Positions 60,480 to 64,000 of a DNA stretch of 64,000 nt are shown piece after piece. This stretch comes from an uncultured Clostridia bacterium. GTDB lineage: Bacteria > Bacillota > Clostridia > Oscillospirales > Ruminococcaceae. Location of the stretch: positions 1-64,000 of the forward strand of contig CANRNT010000007.1 of the NCBI GenBank assembly GCA_947631995.1, in the 5' to 3' direction. The stretch's first letter is position 1. The number at the start of each line of letters is the position of its first letter. Under the pieces are notes generated by a model. That model was not told the origin of the DNA, did no database searches, and saw only the letters and a program-made list of their open reading frames with translations. The translations under genes were made by a program, and so were the position numbers.

Positions 60480-61442
60480 ATGCTTGAAAAAATAGAAAAG
60501 CCGGATATAGAAATAGCTGAACTCAAAAGCAACGGAACTTACGGAAGATTTGTTCTTGAACCGCTGGAGAGAGGCTATGGTACAACTCTTGGAAACAGCT
60601 TGAGAAGAGTATTGCTTTCCTCATTGCCCGGTGTGGCGGTAACGTCCGTTAAGATAGACGGCGTGCACCACGAGCTTTCCACGATCCCGGGCGTTAAGGA
60701 AGATGTCACAGAGATCGTCCTTAACCTTAAAGGTCTGACGGCAAAGCTTTATTGCGACGGACCAAAAACTATCTATATAGAAGCAGAGGGAGAATGTGAG
60801 GTAACTGCGGGAGATATCAAGACAGATTCCGAAGTTGATATACTCGTTCCCGATATGCATATAGCAACGCTCGGAGCGGGCGCTAAGCTCTATATGGAGA
60901 TCGTTATCGACAGGGGCAGGGGCTACGTTACTTCTGAGAAGAACAAACAGCTCATGGCAGGCAACGCTCCGATAGGAGTTATTGCGCTGGACAGCATATA
61001 CACCCCTGTTCTTAAAGTAAATTACACGGTAGAAAATACAAGAGTCGGACAGATAACGGACTTTGACAAGCTCATACTCGAGGTATGGACTGACGGAACT
61101 ATTTCCGCAAAGGAAGCCGTATCGCTTGCCGCAAAGCTCCTTACAGAACATCTCAATCTGTTTATCGACCTCTCCGAGGAAGCGAATATCCCCGAGATAA
61201 TGGTCGAAAAGGACGACAAGGGCAAGGAAAAGATATTGGAAATGACTATCGAAGAGTTGGATCTGTCGGTGCGTTCGTTCAACTGTCTGAAGCGTGCGGG
61301 AATAAATACCGTAAACGACCTTATCGAGAAATCAGAAGAGGAAATGATGAAGGTAAGGAACCTTGGCAAGAAGTCGTATGACGAAGTCAAGGAAAAACTG
61401 AGATCGCTCGGATACGACCTCAGAAGCGAAGAAAATGATTAA
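60480..61442 (+). CDS. rpoA: DNA-directed RNA polymerase subunit alpha
   Basis: '[28 protein letters not shown]'; alpha-CTD '[44 protein letters not shown]'. Confidence 0.98.
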   Translation: MLEKIEKPDIEIAELKSNGTYGRFVLEPLERGYGTTLGNSLRRVLLSSLPGVAVTSVKIDGVHHELSTIPGVKEDVTEIVLNLKGLTAKLYCDGPKTIYIEAEGECEVTAGDIKTDSEVDILVPDMHIATLGAGAKLYMEIVIDRGRGYVTSEKNKQLMAGNAPIGVIALDSIYTPVLKVNYTVENTRVGQITDFDKLILEVWTDGTISAKEAVSLAAKLLTEHLNLFIDLSEEANIPEIMVEKDDKGKEKILEMTIEELDLSVRSFNCLKRAGINTVNDLIEKSEEEMMKVRNLGKKSYDEVKEKLRSLGYDLRSEEND

Positions 61443-61459
61443 GATAGGAGTGAGAATTT

Positions 61460-61801
61460 ATGCCGGGAACAAGAAAGCTCGGAAGAGCAAGCGATCATAG
61501 AAAAGCAATGCTCAGAGCAATGGTCACATTCCTGCTTGAAAAGGGCAAGATCGAAACGACCGTTACAAGAGCTAAAGAAGTAAGCGCAATGACCGATAAG
61601 ATGATAACTCTCGGTAAGGCAGGCGACTTACATTCAAAGCGTCAGGTTTTGGCATATGTTACTAAGGAGAGCGTAGCTAAGAAGCTCTTCGACGAGATCG
61701 CACCTACCTATGCAGAGCGTAAGGGCGGTTATACAAAGATAATCAAAACAGGTCCCCGCAGGGGCGACGCTGCCGAAATGGCTATCATACAGCTCGTCTG
61801 A
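61460..61801 (+). CDS. rplQ: 50S ribosomal protein L17
   Basis: '[36 protein letters not shown]'. Confidence 0.97.
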   Translation: MPGTRKLGRASDHRKAMLRAMVTFLLEKGKIETTVTRAKEVSAMTDKMITLGKAGDLHSKRQVLAYVTKESVAKKLFDEIAPTYAERKGGYTKIIKTGPRRGDAAEMAIIQLV

Positions 61802-61817
61802 TATGAAATGAAAAAAG

Positions 61818-61848
61818 AAAAGGTACGGTAAAATACCGTACCTTTTTT
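61818..61848. terminator. Bidirectional terminator at end of ribosomal operon
   Basis: AAAAGGTACGGTA-aaa-TACCGTACCTTTTTT. Confidence 0.92.
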
Positions 61849-61866
61849 GTTTTGTGTATTGTTTGC

Positions 61867-63231
61867 TCAGCTTACCAGCCAGCTGAGAATGTAGAAGTCA
61901 TCAGCTTCGCCCTCGGGGACTGTGACAGTTACCGTGTGCTTCTCTGTCTTGTCGCCCGTGTATATGCTCTCTACCTCGGTGTAGTTGCCCCAACCGCCCG
62001 GGAAGTCTCCGTCAAGCGTGGTGACCTCTTTGCCGTCAACGGTTATGGTCGCCTTTCCTGTCAGACCGTTTGTTGTCTTGTAGTAAGCTATTCCGATGTT
62101 CTGCGCGGTTATCTCCCATGTGCTGCTGCCGCCGCTGAACGTCGCATAGTCGTTGATGTACGGCCATTGCTTTGCAGACTGCTCTGTAAACGAGCCCTCG
62201 TCAACGCATACTACCGTATCTATCGTCCTTACTCTGTCAGCCCTGTCGGCATTGGCATACTTGTCACCCGTAAGGCTCTCGGTCTCGGGGTCGAACGGCG
62301 TAACGTCCGTGCCTATGGTATCCATGTTGTCTATGGTGTAGTTTATAAGTCCCTCCAACATCTGAGCTATCATAGCGTGACCGGGATTGTTCGGGTGAAC
62401 GGTATCGTTGGATATCTCCTCCCACTTTATAGAGCCTTTCTCTATCTCGGGCATTACCGCGTCGTGATAGGAGATGAACGGTACGTTGTAGTGCTTGGCT
62501 ACTTCGATGTGCTGATCCTGCGGAGAAGCGCCGTTGTCGCAGGTGGGCTCAAGGATTATAACGGCGGGGTTGCTTTCAAGCGAAAGCGCCATTCTTACAA
62601 GGCTGTCCATAGTTTCCTTGTAGAAAGGAGTGTTCTCGTCGTTTATGTATTCGATGATGATTATCTGCGGGCCCTGCATACCGTCAAGAGTAGGCAGGCA
62701 ATCGACCTCCGCAACATCGCCCTTGAAGCGGTGTACGGCAAGATACGAGTCCGTAGCGCCGATACTCTGCTGCTGTACCTGAACGTTTATGCTGATGTTC
62801 TCCTCCCACCACTTTTTGAACAGAGTGCCGTAAGACTTGGCGCCTGAGGTAGCGCCCGAGCCTGCCGATATGGAGTCACCGAAATAGCAGATGTTCGTGG
62901 TGTTGAACTCGCTCTCCTGCGCCCTTGCTATAACTGCTGCAAGACGGGAAAGATCGCCGTTGTAAAGATAAGCCCTTTCGAGCATTTCATCTGTCGCGCC
63001 CTGTTCCACATCTATCGGGGTAACGGGCTCGGGTTCGGACTCTTCGGCAGCCGTAGTCGTCTCTGCCACAGAGCTGTCAGCTTCGGGAGCAGAGGTCTCC
63101 GCGGAGGAAGAAGCGTCTGAAGAGCTGTCGCCCGATCCGCAAGACGCCATGAACGCCGTGCAGGTGCATACTGCCAGCGTGCAGGCGAGAAGTCTTTTTA
63201 AAAGACCGTTGCCATGTTTCATAATATCCAC
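61867..63231 (-). CDS. Secreted SGNH hydrolase-type esterase lipoprotein
   Basis: Signal peptide ending MASC; Ser/Asp/Glu-rich linker; 'ICYFGDSISAGSGATSG', 'DTVHPNNPGHAMIAQ'; C-terminal beta-rich domain. Confidence 0.85.
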   Translation of the reverse strand: MDIMKHGNGLLKRLLACTLAVCTCTAFMASCGSGDSSSDASSSAETSAPEADSSVAETTTAAEESEPEPVTPIDVEQGATDEMLERAYLYNGDLSRLAAVIARAQESEFNTTNICYFGDSISAGSGATSGAKSYGTLFKKWWEENISINVQVQQQSIGATDSYLAVHRFKGDVAEVDCLPTLDGMQGPQIIIIEYINDENTPFYKETMDSLVRMALSLESNPAVIILEPTCDNGASPQDQHIEVAKHYNVPFISYHDAVMPEIEKGSIKWEEISNDTVHPNNPGHAMIAQMLEGLINYTIDNMDTIGTDVTPFDPETESLTGDKYANADRADRVRTIDTVVCVDEGSFTEQSAKQWPYINDYATFSGGSSTWEITAQNIGIAYYKTTNGLTGKATITVDGKEVTTLDGDFPGGWGNYTEVESIYTGDKTEKHTVTVTVPEGEADDFYILSWLVS

Positions 63232-63415
63232 ATTCCTTTCGTATATAAGATCAATGTCTTTACATTTTACAATATTACTATATCACCATTTTCCCAAAAA
63301 ATCAAGGGCATTTTTCAACTGTTAAAGATTTTTTAAAAGGTAAACGATTACCTTTCTTGACAAGTCTGCCGTCTGTAAGTTACAATTATATAAAGAGACA
63401 AAAAGGGAGGATAAT

Positions 63416-64000
63416 ATGAGCAGGATAAATTTTATAGAGCCAAACGACGAGCGTCTGTCGTATGTTGGCAGGATAGACTTTTCCGACGCGCTTTCGCCGA
63501 AGTTTTATTACGCAGGCTCATCGGTGACGGTAAGCTTTAAAGGTACATATATAAAAGCAAGGATAAAAAACCGCCGTATATACAATAAGCAGGAGATAGG
63601 CTCGGTGGTTGACGGCAAGCAGGCTAAACATACCTTCGGCGAGGACGGAGCATGGGAGGGGGAGTACCTCATAACACTCGCGCAGGGGCTTGACTGCTCG
63701 GAGCATGAGGCTGTTCTGTTCAAAAGGCAGGACGCGTCGCATTATTTTGCGCTTCTCGGCTTTGAGACCGACGGCGAACTGCTAAAAGCAAAGCCAAAGC
63801 CTGCAAGACGTATGGAGTGCTTCGGCGATTCCGTGTCGGCGGGCGCGGTAGTTGAAGCGACGGATAACGTCGGCATGAACGACCCCGAAAACAACGACGG
63901 CGTGTACGACAACGCATGGTATTCATACTCCATGATAACAGCGAGAAATCTGGGCGCGCAGCTTCATAATACGGCGCAGGGCGGAATAGCGATATTTGAC
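63416..64000 (+). CDS. CE2-like SGNH acetyl esterase, truncated by window end
   Basis: ORF open to window edge; 'YVGRIDFSDALSPKFYYAGSSVTVSFKGTYIKARI' jelly-roll start and 'MECFGDSVSAGAVVEA' SGNH block I; AAGGGAGGATAAT SD. Confidence 0.85.
   Translation, partial: MSRINFIEPNDERLSYVGRIDFSDALSPKFYYAGSSVTVSFKGTYIKARIKNRRIYNKQEIGSVVDGKQAKHTFGEDGAWEGEYLITLAQGLDCSEHEAVLFKRQDASHYFALLGFETDGELLKAKPKPARRMECFGDSVSAGAVVEATDNVGMNDPENNDGVYDNAWYSYSMITARNLGAQLHNTAQGGIAIFD

Noticed and set aside
61852-62847. 331-aa plus-strand ORF opposite the SGNH hydrolase
   Set aside because: Antisense to a strongly supported secreted hydrolase; no RBS, no recognisable family
1-64000. CRISPR array, prophage, transposon or canonical defence system
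   Set aside because: No regularly spaced direct repeats, Cas, integrase, transposase or phage structural proteins found; the only dispersed repeat recognised is the two-copy hairpin element

Overview
Low-GC Firmicute chromosome segment, Ruminococcus-like (Clostridia) by inference from gene content and protein style. The window is mostly housekeeping. A minus-strand block (1-18 kb) carries a Gld-type ABC system, gltX-ribF-truB-nrnA-rbfA-infB-L7Ae-ylxR-nusA-rimP, and a TM2/SPFH zinc-ribbon cluster. The middle (18-44.8 kb) holds ptsI, an FtsX-like permease plus HlyD adaptor, bacterial PH-domain proteins, an AGCS symporter, fumarase alpha, dut, a U32 peptidase, zapA, a large PAS/GGDEF/EAL protein, an asparagine-related neighbourhood (AsnB-like, T-box-asnS, asnA) and gpr. 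A plus-strand block (45-61.8 kb) is the rpsT gene and the S10-spc-alpha ribosomal operon. The right end has SGNH/CE2-type esterases. Most notable: (1) NusA carries a tandem duplication of its N-terminal RNAP-binding domain. (2) A roughly 320-340 bp multi-hairpin intergenic element occurs twice, in opposite absolute orientation but the same orientation relative to its upstream gene; two long stems differ in sequence between copies yet both pair perfectly and their loops are identical. (3) An AsnB-like asparagine synthetase lacks the N-terminal Cys nucleophile region. (4) The S10 operon has a long multi-domain leader containing a terminator-like hairpin. No CRISPR array, rRNA, convincing tRNA, transposase or phage gene was found. 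All identifications are by eye; no database search was possible.
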